Below, one piece after another: positions 17,259 to 26,747 of a stretch of DNA of 64,000 nucleotides. The notes under the pieces are model-generated. The model was not told where the DNA came from. It ran no database searches and saw only the letters and a program-made list of their open reading frames with translations. Within the stretch, counting starts at the first letter, position 1; every line of letters starts with the position of its first letter. Source of the DNA: Winslowiella toletana (GTDB lineage: Bacteria > Pseudomonadota > Gammaproteobacteria > Enterobacterales > Enterobacteriaceae); assembly GCF_032164335.1 (NCBI RefSeq), contig NZ_CP134152.1:2542001-2606000 (forward strand), written 5' to 3'. Both the position numbers and the translations under genes were made by a program.

Positions 17259-18791
17259 TCAGTTCTTACGGAACATTTTCAGCATGCGCTGAGTCACGGT
17301 GAAACCACCGAAAATATTGATGCTGGCAATCAGCACCGCCACAAAGGAGAAGAACGTCACCCAGCCGCCGTGACCGATCTGCAACACCGCGCCGACCACG
17401 ATAATCCCGGAAATCGCATTGGTAACCGACATCAGCGGAGTATGCAACGCATGGCTGACATTCCACACCACGTAATAGCCGACCACACAAGAGAGTGCGA
17501 ACACGGTAAAGTGCGACAGGAACTCCGGCGGTGCGACATTTGCCAGGCAGGCAAACAGCACGATAGCCAGCGCAATCAGCAGATACTTACGCAGCGGTGA
17601 GGCGGGTTTTTCCGGCTCTTTCGCCGCCGTTTTCACTTCAGGCTGCGCGGCTTTTGGCGCGGCTGAAACCTGAATCGGTGGCGCAGGCCAGGTGACTTCG
17701 CCGTCACGAATCACCGTCACGCCGCGCACCACCACGTCATCGAAATCAATGGCGATTTCGCCATTTTTCTCTTTGCACAGCAGTTTCAGCAGGTTAACGA
17801 GGTTCGTTCCGTACAGCTGCGAAGACTGCGTCGGCAGACGACTTGGCAAATCGGTGTAGCCGATAATCTTCACACCGTTATCGGTGGTGGTCACGGTATC
17901 CGCTACCGTCAGCTCACAGTTACCGCCAGTTTGTGCTGCCAGATCGACGATCACACTGCCCGGTTTCATTGAGGCCACCATTTCGCGGGTGATCAATTTC
18001 GGTGCCGGACGTCCCGGAATCAGCGCGGTGGTGACAATAATGTCCACTTCCTGCGCCTGTGCGGCAAACAGTTCCATCTCGGCCTTAATAAAGGCTTCTG
18101 ACATCACTTTGGCATAGCCATCGCCGCTGCCGGCTTCCTCTTCAAAGTCCAGTTCAAGGAACTCGGCGCCCATACTCTGCACCTGCTCCTTCACTTCCGG
18201 GCGAGTATCAAAGGCACGAACGATCGCGCCAAGGCTGCCTGCCGCACCAATCGCCGCCAGCCCGGCAACGCCCGCTCCGATCACCATCACTTTGGCCGGC
18301 GGTACTTTGCCTGCTGCAGTGATCTGACCGGTAAAGAAACGACCAAACTCATGGGCTGCTTCGACAATTGCACGGTAACCGGCAATATTCGCCATCGAGC
18401 TGAGTGCATCAAGAGACTGAGCGCGTGAAATACGCGGCACGGCATCCATCGACATCACGGTAACCTTACGCGCCGCCAGCTTTTCCAGCAGCGCCGGGTT
18501 TTGCGCAGGCCAGATAAAGCTCACCAGCGTGCTGCCTTCTCGCGTCAGCGCAATTTCGTCATCGGTTGGCGCATTCACTTTTAGCACGATATCGGACTGC
18601 CAGACATTTACCGCATCGGTAATGCTGGCACCTGCGGCCTCAAAAGCCGCATCATCAAAGCTGGCCAGCTTACCCGCGCCGCTTTCGACCGCCACCGTAA
18701 AGCCGAGTTTTAACAGCTGCTCGACGGTTTTCGGCGTGGCAGCGACTCGCGCTTCATTGGGCAGCCGCTCTTTCGGTACTCCAATTAACAT
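17259..18791 (-). CDS. pntA: NAD(P) transhydrogenase subunit alpha
   Basis: 510 residues from the ATG at 18791, aligning with E. coli PntA (510) at '[17 protein letters not shown]'. Domain I (about 1-380) binds NAD(H): '[20 protein letters not shown]' is the nucleotide fold and '[17 protein letters not shown]' follows. C-terminal membrane helices (about 400-500) end with '[15 protein letters not shown]'. Start choice: the ATG at 18791 has AAGGGA upstream and matches the family; an ATG five codons earlier (18806) has a better GAGGAG site and could also be used. It is the first gene of pntAB. Confidence 0.96.
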   Translation of the reverse strand: MLIGVPKERLPNEARVAATPKTVEQLLKLGFTVAVESGAGKLASFDDAAFEAAGASITDAVNVWQSDIVLKVNAPTDDEIALTREGSTLVSFIWPAQNPALLEKLAARKVTVMSMDAVPRISRAQSLDALSSMANIAGYRAIVEAAHEFGRFFTGQITAAGKVPPAKVMVIGAGVAGLAAIGAAGSLGAIVRAFDTRPEVKEQVQSMGAEFLELDFEEEAGSGDGYAKVMSEAFIKAEMELFAAQAQEVDIIVTTALIPGRPAPKLITREMVASMKPGSVIVDLAAQTGGNCELTVADTVTTTDNGVKIIGYTDLPSRLPTQSSQLYGTNLVNLLKLLCKEKNGEIAIDFDDVVVRGVTVIRDGEVTWPAPPIQVSAAPKAAQPEVKTAAKEPEKPASPLRKYLLIALAIVLFACLANVAPPEFLSHFTVFALSCVVGYYVVWNVSHALHTPLMSVTNAISGIIVVGAVLQIGHGGWVTFFSFVAVLIASINIFGGFTVTQRMLKMFRKN

Positions 18792-18806
18792 AGTATTCCC
18801 TTTCAT

Positions 18807-19352
18807 CGGTTATCTCCTCGGCCATTAACACCTTAAACGTTAACTGTCCGGGTAGAGTCAGGATGGTTTGTATTCACTCGCTCCGGCCCTTATGACCGAA
18901 ACTGACTTGTTTCAAACTATTTATAACCTACTGAAAATATGTCTCTCGATCCACTCGCCGCGTGCTATAGCTGACACTTTCACATAAAAATTCAGAGACA
19001 AGTGGGAAAAACACTATTTTGGCACTGAATTTAACAGTAAATTACGCATAATCTGCTATGCAAAATCGGTTCATAACAAATTTATTAACTGTAAAAACCA
19101 TTAATTAACAAAGCGTTAACTAATTAACTAATATCTATAACCAGCATAAGTGGTAAACAACTCGCTGTGCGTCCAGTTTTATACTTATTTTGACTTAACA
19201 GAATATTGCCTGATATCGATGCAAGGAAATGGCATAAATTGCCTGAGACAGCAGCCATTATTACATGCAATAATCGACAGCTAATCTGTTACACATCAAG
19301 AGTCCAGCACGTTTTCGTACTCATTTTTTGCGTAAGGCGAAGGATTATTTTT
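18807..19352. other. AT-rich divergent promoter region of pntAB and ydgH
   Basis: About 545 nt without a supportable gene, strongly AT-rich between 18980 and 19150 (many TTAAC/GTTAA repeats). It must contain the pntAB promoter on one strand and the ydgH promoter on the other. I could not identify a confident operator. An in-frame extension of ydgH to 19206 exists but carries no signal peptide and is rejected. Confidence 0.4.
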
Positions 19353-20306
19353 ATGAAGCTGAAGAACACCATTCTGGCGACGACCCTGTTGTCTGTCACG
19401 ACACTATCCGCTTACGCGGCAGAGGAATTGTCGCCAGAAAAAGCGGCCTCGTTAAAGCCATTTGATCGAATCTCAATTAACGGCCGTTTTAATGCGATTA
19501 ACGACGCCAGCGCAGCCATCTCCAAACGCGCCGACGAAATGGGCGCTGCCTCTTACTATATCCAGGGCATTAGTGATAATAACGGTAATGGCGGCAACTG
19601 GCGCGTTACTGCCGATCTTTATCACGCCGATGCGCCTGCTGCGGCAAATACCACCGAATACCGCGTATTCAACGGCGTGAAAGAGCTGCCAAAAGGCGAA
19701 GCTTTCCAGCTGGAACCTTTCGATACCGTTTCGGTTAGCGGTTTCTATCGCAGCCAGCCGGACGTCAATGACGCGATTTCCAAAGCAGCAAAACAAAAAG
19801 GTGCCGCATCATTCTTTATCGTCCGTCAGGTTGATGCCAATAATGGCGGTAATCAGTACATCACGGCGTATGTGTATAAAGCCGATGCGGCAAAACGCCA
19901 GGTGCAGAGCCCGAACCTGATCCCTGCCGACTCTGAGGCCGGTAAAGCCGCACTGGCTGCTGGCGGTGCCGCGGCGAAGCAGGTCGAAATTCCGGGCGTC
20001 GCTTCCTCCGAAACCCCAAGCAATCAGGTGGGTAATTTCTACCAGACGCAAAGCTCAACCGGTCAGCGTTACACCGTTAAACTGTCTGACGGCAAATCTG
20101 TTCAGGAGCTGAACAACATTACTGCCGCACAGATGCAGCCGTTTGACTCGGTAACCTTTACCGGACATTTCAGTACCCCAACTGAAGTTTCCCATGAAGT
20201 GGCCAAGCGTGCGGCGGCTAAAGGTGCCAAGTATTATCATGTAACCCGTCAGTGGCAGAACCAGAGTGGTGGTAACCTCACCGTTTCGGCAGATCTGTTC
20301 AAATAA
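19353..20306 (+). CDS. ydgH: Periplasmic/outer-surface YdgH, triple DUF1471 (BhsA/McbA) protein
   Basis: 317 residues; E. coli YdgH is about 314. A signal peptide (about 1-22, ending 'SAYA') is followed by three DUF1471 modules near residues 30-92, 115-172 and 255-317. Each shows the pattern 'LxPFDxxSxxGxF...A...A...GAxxYxIxxxxxxNxGG' (e.g. 'GGNQYITAYVYK', 'GGNLTVSADLFK'). Single-module relatives (BhsA, McbA, YhcN) are stress-induced envelope proteins affecting biofilm and permeability. The ATG at 19353 was chosen for AAGGA about 9 nt upstream and the signal peptide. A CGGGCAGCA/TGCTGCCCG hairpin follows at 20316-20336. Confidence 0.93.
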   Translation: MKLKNTILATTLLSVTTLSAYAAEELSPEKAASLKPFDRISINGRFNAINDASAAISKRADEMGAASYYIQGISDNNGNGGNWRVTADLYHADAPAAANTTEYRVFNGVKELPKGEAFQLEPFDTVSVSGFYRSQPDVNDAISKAAKQKGAASFFIVRQVDANNGGNQYITAYVYKADAAKRQVQSPNLIPADSEAGKAALAAGGAAAKQVEIPGVASSETPSNQVGNFYQTQSSTGQRYTVKLSDGKSVQELNNITAAQMQPFDSVTFTGHFSTPTEVSHEVAKRAAAKGAKYYHVTRQWQNQSGGNLTVSADLFK

Positions 20307-20516
20307 GCATCATTTCGGGCAGCATTTTGCTGCCCGCTGTCTTTCTGAATAATCTGTAGCAGTTTTTGCATAGTCAGTCATTGCACTCCGCTTTTCCTCT
20401 CCGTAAAATCGGCCGCCAGTTTTAGGGGTTTCGGTCGAACACATTCGTCTTTCATTGCGTAAAATTCGTTCGTTAGCCCGTCCATTAGTTATTTATGCTG
20501 TAGTCAGGACACATTC

Positions 20517-21908
20517 TTGGATAAAAAATTAGGTCTAACCGCCCTCACCGCTCTGGTGCTTAGCTCCATGCTGGGTGCTGGCGTTTTTAGTCTGCCGCAA
20601 AATATGGCGGCGGTTGCCAGCCCGGCGGCGCTGCTGATTGGCTGGCTGATTACCGGCACCGGGATTATTTTTCTCGCGTTGGCGATGCTATTACTGACGC
20701 GTCTGAAACCGGAACTGGACGGCGGAATCTTCACCTACGCGCGCGCCGGATTTGGCGATCTGGTCGGCTTCTGCTCCGCCTGGGGCTACTGGCTGTGTGC
20801 GGTGATTGCCAACGTCTCATATCTGGTGATTGTCTTCTCAGCCCTGAGTTTCTTCACCGATTCGCCGGATCGGGTGGTGTTTGGCGACGGCAATACCTGG
20901 CAGGCGGTTTTGGGCGCTTCCATTCTGCTGTGGCTGGTGCACTGGCTGGTACTGCGTGGCGTACAGACTGCCGCCAGCATTAATCTGGTTGCCACCTTGG
21001 GTAAGCTACTGCCGCTCGGCCTGTTTGTGTTACTGGCAATTGCGGCGTTTAACTTCGACCGCTTTAAATTTGATTTCACCGGCGTGGCGCTGGGTAAACC
21101 GGTCTGGGAGCAGGTAAAACAGACGATGCTAATCACCCTGTGGGTGTTTATTGGCGTCGAAGGCGCGGTGGTGGTTTCTGCCCGTGCGCGAAATAAAAAA
21201 GATGTCGGCCGCGCCACGCTGCTGGCAGTGATTGCCGCGCTGTGCGTCTATCTGCTGGTGACGCTGCTGTCGCTGGGTGTTGTGCCCCGCGCTGAGCTGG
21301 CAGAAATGCGCAATCCTTCAATGGCGGGTCTTATGACGCGTCTAATCGGTTCGTGGGGCGATGTGGTGATCGCCGTCGGTCTGATTGTATCGGTGTGCGG
21401 CGCTTACCTCAGCTGGACCATTATGGCGGCTGAAGTGCCGTTTATTGCCGCGCAACAGGGGGCTTTTCCGCGTTCGCTCAGTAAGCAGAATGCACGCAGT
21501 GCGCCATCGGCTTCGCTATGGCTGACCAACGGCAGCGTCCAGCTGTGTCTGATTCTGATCTGGCTGACGCAATCCGATTACAACACCCTGCTGACTATCG
21601 CTTCTGAAATGATCCTCGTCCCCTATTTCCTGGTAGGCGCCTATCTGTATCAGGTGGCGCGCAAGCTGAATAAACCGGGTATTACGCTGGTGGCGCTGGG
21701 TGCCTGCATTTATGGCTTATGGCTGCTGTACGCTTCTGGTCCGCTACACTTAATGTTGTCAGTGGTGTTGTATGCGCCAGGCCTGCTGCTGTTTTTGTTC
21801 GCCCGTCGCGGTGGACGCGCAGCGCAGGGTTTAAGCCGCGTGGAATGCAGTGCGATTGTTGTGCTGATGGTGGCGGCCTTACCGGCGATGTGGATGCTGG
21901 TAAAGTAA
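20517..21908 (+). CDS. ydgI: APC-family basic amino acid/polyamine antiporter YdgI (ArcD-like)
   Basis: 463 residues, about 12 TM helices, aligning end to end with E. coli YdgI. Examples are 'KLGLTALTALVLSSMLGAGVFSLPQ' in two blocks, 'ELDGGIFTYARAGFGDL' and 'ITLWVFIGVEGAVVVSARA'. The family includes arginine/ornithine and lysine antiporters (ArcD, CadB-like), but the substrate of YdgI itself is not established. It starts at TTG (20517), with AGGA about 8 nt upstream; the next residues match E. coli. It sits downstream of ydgH as in E. coli. Confidence 0.92.
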   Translation: MDKKLGLTALTALVLSSMLGAGVFSLPQNMAAVASPAALLIGWLITGTGIIFLALAMLLLTRLKPELDGGIFTYARAGFGDLVGFCSAWGYWLCAVIANVSYLVIVFSALSFFTDSPDRVVFGDGNTWQAVLGASILLWLVHWLVLRGVQTAASINLVATLGKLLPLGLFVLLAIAAFNFDRFKFDFTGVALGKPVWEQVKQTMLITLWVFIGVEGAVVVSARARNKKDVGRATLLAVIAALCVYLLVTLLSLGVVPRAELAEMRNPSMAGLMTRLIGSWGDVVIAVGLIVSVCGAYLSWTIMAAEVPFIAAQQGAFPRSLSKQNARSAPSASLWLTNGSVQLCLILIWLTQSDYNTLLTIASEMILVPYFLVGAYLYQVARKLNKPGITLVALGACIYGLWLLYASGPLHLMLSVVLYAPGLLLFLFARRGGRAAQGLSRVECSAIVVLMVAALPAMWMLVK

Positions 21909-21954
21909 CGCGCTGACTGGACCTTCAGGCAAAAGTCTGAAGGTTCACACTCGG

Positions 21955-22368
21955 TTAATGCGCGGTGGTTGGAAAATGGATGCTCAGACGATCTTCATGC
22001 TGGGTGAGATTGAGCGGTTTGCGATATTCCAGCTGAATGGTTTCCAGCTGCTGCGCAGAAAGTGTATAAGGCAACAGGATATCCAGCTGATTAATCTGCT
22101 GCTGTTCAGCCAGCGTAATCAGCCGTGCGATGTTAATTTCGTCGCTGACCTGGGTTGAAATGATTTGCAACGCTAATTCTTTCAGCCGTTCGGACGAGGC
22201 TGGCTGATGATGAGCGGGATTGCGCGTCACCATCCCAAAGATGGGTAGCACGCCATAAATAGCGTCAACAAAGCTCCAGCGTTTCTTGCACGAGGCGGAG
22301 AGAAAATCCATATAATTGAAGCAGATGCGGTCACTGTATCCGGCTGACGCCAGTTCTTTCTCAGACAC
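21955..22368 (-). CDS. Uncharacterised 137-residue protein between ydgI and rstA
   Basis: I do not recognise this protein. From the GTG at 22368 (excellent GGAGGAG upstream) it encodes 137 residues: an N-terminal part with two cysteines ('DRICFNYMDFLSASCKKRW') and 'IYGVLPIFGMVTRNP', then a soluble C-terminal half with 'LKELALQIISTQVSDEINIARLITLAEQ' split into helices. I see no signal peptide. An in-frame ATG at 22425 would add 19 residues without a better ribosome-binding site. In E. coli folM and ydgC occupy this place; here they are absent. It is divergent from rstA, so it might be linked to that regulon. Confidence 0.7.
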   Translation of the reverse strand: MSEKELASAGYSDRICFNYMDFLSASCKKRWSFVDAIYGVLPIFGMVTRNPAHHQPASSERLKELALQIISTQVSDEINIARLITLAEQQQINQLDILLPYTLSAQQLETIQLEYRKPLNLTQHEDRLSIHFPTTAH

Positions 22369-22530
22369 CCTCGCTCTCCTCCCGATGGAAAATACTGTAA
22401 AACAGCCCTGGGAATATAATCGCATATTTTGTAGGGGTAGTTCTATACATCTTGAGTTATTTAACGTGGGTTCATAGTTGTTATCCGCAAGACAGGATAT
22501 GCTGCTCTCCCCCGCATACAGACGTACAGC

Positions 22531-23262
22531 ATGATGAGCAAAATAGTATTTGTTGAAGACGATCAGGACGTTGGCGAATTAATCGCCGCTTATCTCGGCC
22601 GCCATGGTATCGATGTCTTAGTCGAAAGTCGCGGCGATCGCGCAGAAGCGGTGATCGCCGCCAACCGGCCCGACCTGGTGATGCTGGATATCATGTTACC
22701 CGGTAAAGATGGCATGACGTTGTGCCGCGATCTCCGTGCCAGCTGGTCCGGCCCGATTGTACTGCTCACCTCACTCGACAGTGATATGAACCATATTCTG
22801 TCGCTGGAGATGGGCGCTAATGACTATATCCTGAAAACTACGCCGCCCGCAGTACTGCTGGCGCGCCTGCGACTTCATTTGCGGCAGTCAGGAGGCGGTA
22901 ACAGCAATGAAGAGATTGCGCCGGCGCTGTCGGGCCATAAAGCACTGCGTTTCGGCACGCTGTTCATCGACCCGCTTAATCGCCAGGTTGCGCTGTCTGA
23001 CGAAAATATTCCGCTATCCACTGCCGACTTCGATCTGCTGTGGGAGCTGGCAACCCACGCAGGGCAAACTCTCAATCGTGACGCGCTGCTGAAAACCCTG
23101 CGCGGCGTCAGCTATGATGGTCTTGACCGCAGTATCGATGTCGCCATCTCGCGGCTGCGGAAAAAATTAAATGACAGTGCTACCGAGCCTTACCGGATTA
23201 AAACTATCCGTAATAAGGGCTATCTGTTTGCTCCGCATGCCTGGGAAATTAACAACGCATGA
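22531..23262 (+). CDS. rstA: Response regulator RstA (OmpR/PhoB family)
   Basis: 243 residues. The receiver domain (1-120) has the acidic pair in 'VFVEDDQDVGELIAAYL', the phospho-acceptor Asp in 'LVMLDIMLPGKDGM' and the conserved Lys in 'DYILKTTPP'. The C-terminal OmpR-type winged helix (about 140-238) has 'LSTADFDLLWELATHAGQ' and 'YDGLDRSIDVAISRLRKKL'. RstA is PhoPQ-linked in enterobacteria and binds TACATNTNGTTACA; an exact match lies upstream of asr 3 kb away. ATGs at 22531 and 22534 are both possible starts. It overlaps rstB by 4 nt (ATGA). Confidence 0.95.
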   Translation: MMSKIVFVEDDQDVGELIAAYLGRHGIDVLVESRGDRAEAVIAANRPDLVMLDIMLPGKDGMTLCRDLRASWSGPIVLLTSLDSDMNHILSLEMGANDYILKTTPPAVLLARLRLHLRQSGGGNSNEEIAPALSGHKALRFGTLFIDPLNRQVALSDENIPLSTADFDLLWELATHAGQTLNRDALLKTLRGVSYDGLDRSIDVAISRLRKKLNDSATEPYRIKTIRNKGYLFAPHAWEINNA

Positions 23263-24563
23263 GAAAGCTTTTTATCCAGTTCTACCTGCTGCTGTTTGTC
23301 TGCTTTCTGGTGATGGCGCTGCTGGTAGGCCTGGTGTACAAATTCACCGCAGAGCGCTCCGGCCGTCAGTCGATGGATGATCTGATGAAAAGCTCGCTGT
23401 ATCTGATGGGCAGCGAGTTGCGCGGCATCCCGCCACGCGACTGGAATAAGACCATCAATAACCTCGACCTGAACCTCTCCTTTAAAATGCATATCCGCCC
23501 GCTTAATAAGATTAAGCTTGAGCCAGCGGACATGCGACGCTTGCGCGCCGGAGAGATCGTCACGCTGGATGATGAATATAGCTTTTTGCAGCATATCCCT
23601 CGCAGCCACTATGTACTGGTGGTCGGCCCGATTCCCTACCTGTTCTTTTTGCATCAGATGCGCCTGCTGGATATCGCACTGCTGGCTTTTATTGGCCTGT
23701 CGCTGGCGTTTCCGGTGTTTATCTGGATGCGACCGCACTGGAAAGATATGCTGAAACTGGAGTCAGCCGCTCAGCGTTTTGGCCAGGGACATCTGGATGA
23801 GCGTATCCATTTTGACAGCGCGTCCAGTCTGATACGCCTTGGCGTTGCCTTTAATCAGATGGCAGATAACATCAATACGCTGGTTGCCAGCAAAAAACAG
23901 CTCATTGACGGCATTGCTCACGAGCTGCGTACGCCGCTGGTGCGCCTGCGCTACCGGCTGGAGATGAGTGATAACCTGACGGACGCTGAATCTGCTGCGC
24001 TGAACCGCGATATCGGCCAGCTGGAAGCACTGATTGAAGAGCTGCTGACCTACGCACGGCTCGATCGCCCTGAAGTTGGCCTTAATTTGCAGAAAATCGA
24101 CCTGGCCCACTGGTTGCAGGAAAGGCTGGACGATATCCGCATCCTCCATCCTGATCATCTTATCAGCCTGGATACGCCAGAACGCGACAATATCGCCGTT
24201 GCTGATGCAAGGCTGATGGAACGGGTGCTGGATAATCTGGTGAATAATGCGCTGCGCTATGCCGATCGGCAGCTGCGGGTCGGGCTATGGTTTGATGGCA
24301 ATATTGCCTGTTTACAGGTCGAGGATGATGGCCCCGGCATTCCGCTTGCCGAACGTCAGCGCGTGTTTGAGCCTTTCGTCCGTCTCGATCCCAGCCGCGA
24401 TCGCGCGACCGGCGGTTGCGGTTTAGGACTGGCAATTGTGCATTCAATTGCGCTGGCGCTCGGCGGCCATGTCATTATTGACAGCAGCCCGCTTGGCGGT
24501 GCCAGCGTTCGCTTTTGCTGGCCGGTTGATTTACCCTTGCCGACAACCCAGGCGCCTGATTGA
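23259..24563 (+). CDS. rstB: Sensor histidine kinase RstB
   Basis: 434 residues. TM1 is about residues 5-27, followed by a periplasmic domain of about 105 residues, TM2 about 135-160, and a HAMP segment ('RFGQGHLDERIHFDSAS'). The H box 'GIAHELRTPLVRLRYRLE' lies near residue 220, the N box 'VLDNLVNNALRYA', and the ATP lid 'DDGPGIP' and 'GGCGLGLAIVHSIALALGG'. It phosphorylates RstA. The start overlaps the rstA stop, implying translational coupling. The carboxypeptidase gene 46 nt downstream may belong to the same transcript. Confidence 0.95.
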   Translation: MRKLFIQFYLLLFVCFLVMALLVGLVYKFTAERSGRQSMDDLMKSSLYLMGSELRGIPPRDWNKTINNLDLNLSFKMHIRPLNKIKLEPADMRRLRAGEIVTLDDEYSFLQHIPRSHYVLVVGPIPYLFFLHQMRLLDIALLAFIGLSLAFPVFIWMRPHWKDMLKLESAAQRFGQGHLDERIHFDSASSLIRLGVAFNQMADNINTLVASKKQLIDGIAHELRTPLVRLRYRLEMSDNLTDAESAALNRDIGQLEALIEELLTYARLDRPEVGLNLQKIDLAHWLQERLDDIRILHPDHLISLDTPERDNIAVADARLMERVLDNLVNNALRYADRQLRVGLWFDGNIACLQVEDDGPGIPLAERQRVFEPFVRLDPSRDRATGGCGLGLAIVHSIALALGGHVIIDSSPLGGASVRFCWPVDLPLPTTQAPD

Positions 24564-24609
24564 CTTTCAGGTCGGGCTGCCGGCCCTTTTGTGCTCAAGG
24601 AGACATCAC

Positions 24610-26097
24610 GTGACATCTGCATATCAACATCTGACAAAAACATTCCAGCGCCTGTCGCGTTTCGGCCATCTCTCCGCCATTGCCGGCTGGGATATGCAAA
24701 CCATGATGCCAGCAGGCGGCAGCCGCGCGCGTGGCGAAGCACTGGCCGAGCTGAGCGTATTGCAGCATGAAATCTTAACCGCTAAACCCATCGCTGGCTG
24801 GCTGGATCAGGCGGAGCAGGAATCGCTGAATGACGTTGAGCGCGCAAACCTGTTTGAAATGCGCCGCGCCTGGCAACAGGCCGCCCTGCTGCCGGCGTCG
24901 CTGGTCGAGGCTAAGTCGATTGCCGGTTCACGCTGCGAGCACGCCTGGCGTCAGCAGCGTCCGGCAAATGACTGGCAGGGTTTCGCCAGCAACTTAAAAG
25001 AAGTGGTCAGACTGAGCCGCGAAGAGGCAGAAATTCGCGCCCAGGCGAACGGCTGCTCGCGTTATGATGCGCTGCTCGATGTGTTTGAACCGGGTATGAC
25101 CAGCGCTAAGCTGGACAGCACCTTTGGCGATCTGAAACAGTGGCTGCCGCAGCTGCTGCAACGCATTGTCGACAAGCAGGCGCAGGAGAAAGTTGAGCGT
25201 CCGGTCGGGCCTTTTGCGATTGAGTCTCAGCGTCAGCTCGGCCTCAGCGTAATGCAGCAGCTTGGTTTCGATTTTAATGCCGGTCGTCTCGACGTCAGTG
25301 CGCATCCGTTCTGCGGCGGCGTGCCGGAAGATGTGCGCATCACCACCCGTTACAATGAAACTGAGTTTCTCAGCGCCATGATGGGGGTGATCCACGAAAC
25401 CGGCCATGCGCGTTATGAGCAAAATTTGCCAAAGCAGTGGCTCGACCAGCCGGTAGCCCATGCACGCTCCACCGCCATTCACGAATCACAAAGCCTGTTC
25501 TTCGAGATGCAGCTGGCACGCAGCGCTGAATTCCTGCAGCTGATTCTGCCGCAGGTCGCTATACATATGGGCGATCAGAGTGCATTGCAGGCGGATAATT
25601 TTGTGCGCCTTAATCAGCGTGTCAAAGCAGGGTTTATCCGCGTGGATGCTGATGAGGTCAGCTATCCGGCCCACGTCATTCTGCGCTATGAGATTGAACG
25701 TGCACTGATTAGTGGCGATATTGAAGTCGATGATATTCCGGCCATCTGGCAGGAAAAAATGCAGGCTTACCTCGGTATTGATACCAGTGGAAATTATCGT
25801 GATGGCTGTATGCAGGATATTCACTGGACCGACGGTGCTTTCGGTTACTTCCCGACTTACACGCTTGGCGCCATGTATGCCGCGCAGCTATTCCAGGCGC
25901 TGAAGCGCGCGCTGCCGCAGGTTGAAACACAGATTCGTGAAGGCGACTTGCAGCCCATTTTTGACTGGTTACAGCAGAATATCTGGCAGCACGGCAGCCG
26001 TTTCAGCACCCGCCAGCTGATGTCTAACGCCACCGGAGAAGATCTTAATCCGGCCTATTTCCGTCAGCATCTGGAAAATCGCTATCTGAATAACTGA
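24610..26097 (+). CDS. M32 family metallocarboxypeptidase (Taq carboxypeptidase type)
   Basis: 495 residues from a GTG at 24610, with AAGGAG 7 nt upstream. The longer in-frame extension overlaps rstB and is rejected. The M32 HExxH zinc motif is 'IHETGHARYEQ' near residue 262, with a downstream 'IHESQSLFFE' supplying the third ligand; 'GYFPTYTLGAMYAAQLF' is also typical. M32 enzymes are cytoplasmic, broad-specificity carboxypeptidases that recycle peptides. It follows rstB by 46 nt on the same strand, so co-transcription with the two-component system is likely. E. coli has tus and fumC after rstB instead. Confidence 0.92.
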   Translation: MTSAYQHLTKTFQRLSRFGHLSAIAGWDMQTMMPAGGSRARGEALAELSVLQHEILTAKPIAGWLDQAEQESLNDVERANLFEMRRAWQQAALLPASLVEAKSIAGSRCEHAWRQQRPANDWQGFASNLKEVVRLSREEAEIRAQANGCSRYDALLDVFEPGMTSAKLDSTFGDLKQWLPQLLQRIVDKQAQEKVERPVGPFAIESQRQLGLSVMQQLGFDFNAGRLDVSAHPFCGGVPEDVRITTRYNETEFLSAMMGVIHETGHARYEQNLPKQWLDQPVAHARSTAIHESQSLFFEMQLARSAEFLQLILPQVAIHMGDQSALQADNFVRLNQRVKAGFIRVDADEVSYPAHVILRYEIERALISGDIEVDDIPAIWQEKMQAYLGIDTSGNYRDGCMQDIHWTDGAFGYFPTYTLGAMYAAQLFQALKRALPQVETQIREGDLQPIFDWLQQNIWQHGSRFSTRQLMSNATGEDLNPAYFRQHLENRYLNN

Positions 26098-26146
26098 CAT
26101 CCGCAGATACGGGCGGTGAACCCCGCCCGTACGCCAGCCTCAGTTG

Positions 26147-26160
26147 TACATTCGGTTACA
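26147..26160 (+). promoter_or_regulatory. RstA box upstream of asr
   Basis: TACATTCGGTTACA fits the published RstA consensus TACATNTNGTTACA at every fixed position but one (C for the inner T). It lies 103 nt before the asr ATG. A TATAGT -10 candidate is at 26203-26208 with no clear -35, as expected of an activator-dependent promoter. E. coli asr is a known RstA target. Confidence 0.75.
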
Positions 26161-26262
26161 CGCCGATACCAATCACTCACGGAAACTCCCCTCGCGATTA
26201 CTTATAGTGATTTCACCGGCCCCGCAATGGGCTTACAGATGAAAACATTCGAGGGTTTGATA

Positions 26263-26661
26263 ATGAAAAAATTAGTTTCTTTGGTTGTTGCTGCTGCTAT
26301 GGGTCTGTCTTCCGTTGCTTTTGCTGCTGAAACGACTGCGGCTCCGGCTACCATGCATACCGCGGCACCAGCCAAAGCCACCGCGCATAAAACCGTGCAT
26401 CATAAAAAAGAGCACAAAGCGGCAGTGCAGAAAGCACAAGCAGCAAAAAAGCACCATAAAAAAGCCACCAAACCTGTCGCACAGAAAGCGCAAGCAGCTA
26501 AAAAGCATCACAAGAAAGCCACTAAACCTGTAGAGCAAAAAGCACAGGCGGCACATAAGCATCATAAAAAAGCCGCAAAACCTGTCGCGCAGAAAGCGCA
26601 GGCTGCCAAAAAACATCACAAAAAAGTCGCTAAGAAAACCGCTGCTGCGCCTGCAGCATAA
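26263..26661 (+). CDS. asr: Acid shock protein Asr precursor
   Basis: 132 residues. A signal peptide (about 1-21, 'VAFA') is followed by an extremely Lys/Ala/His-rich, Cys- and Trp-free mature region. Residues 56-125 are four tandem copies of an 18-residue unit of the form [17 protein letters not shown] plus A/E, the last copy cut short. Asr is an abundant, intrinsically disordered periplasmic protein induced at low pH that protects other proteins from aggregation. GAGGG precedes the ATG at 26263 by about 8 nt; an upstream in-frame extension has no signal peptide. It is under an RstA box and followed by ydgU. Confidence 0.95.
   Translation: MKKLVSLVVAAAMGLSSVAFAAETTAAPATMHTAAPAKATAHKTVHHKKEHKAAVQKAQAAKKHHKKATKPVAQKAQAAKKHHKKATKPVEQKAQAAHKHHKKAAKPVAQKAQAAKKHHKKVAKKTAAAPAA
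26428..26637 (+). repeat. Four in-frame 54-bp tandem repeats inside asr
   Basis: Units at 26428-26481, 26482-26535, 26536-26589 and a shorter 26590-26637 encode the 18-residue QKAQAA..HHKKA.KPV. period. Divergence is mostly synonymous, so copy number has been stable enough to accumulate changes, yet it could vary by slippage. Confidence 0.85.
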
Positions 26662-26703
26662 CAGTGTCGCAGGTTAACCTGCGACAGCCGGTCTGACTAT
26701 GAT

Positions 26704-26732
26704 AAACACCCGGTTCTTCCGGGTGTTTTCTT
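26704..26732 (+). terminator. Hairpin between asr and ydgU
   Basis: AAACACCCGG-TTCTT-CCGGGTGTTTT is a 10-bp stem followed by CTTCCT. A separate perfect palindrome TGTCGCAGGTT/AACCTGCGACA sits just before it at 26664-26685. Either may attenuate readthrough into ydgU. Confidence 0.75.
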
Positions 26733-26747
26733 CCTGGAGTAACGGAA

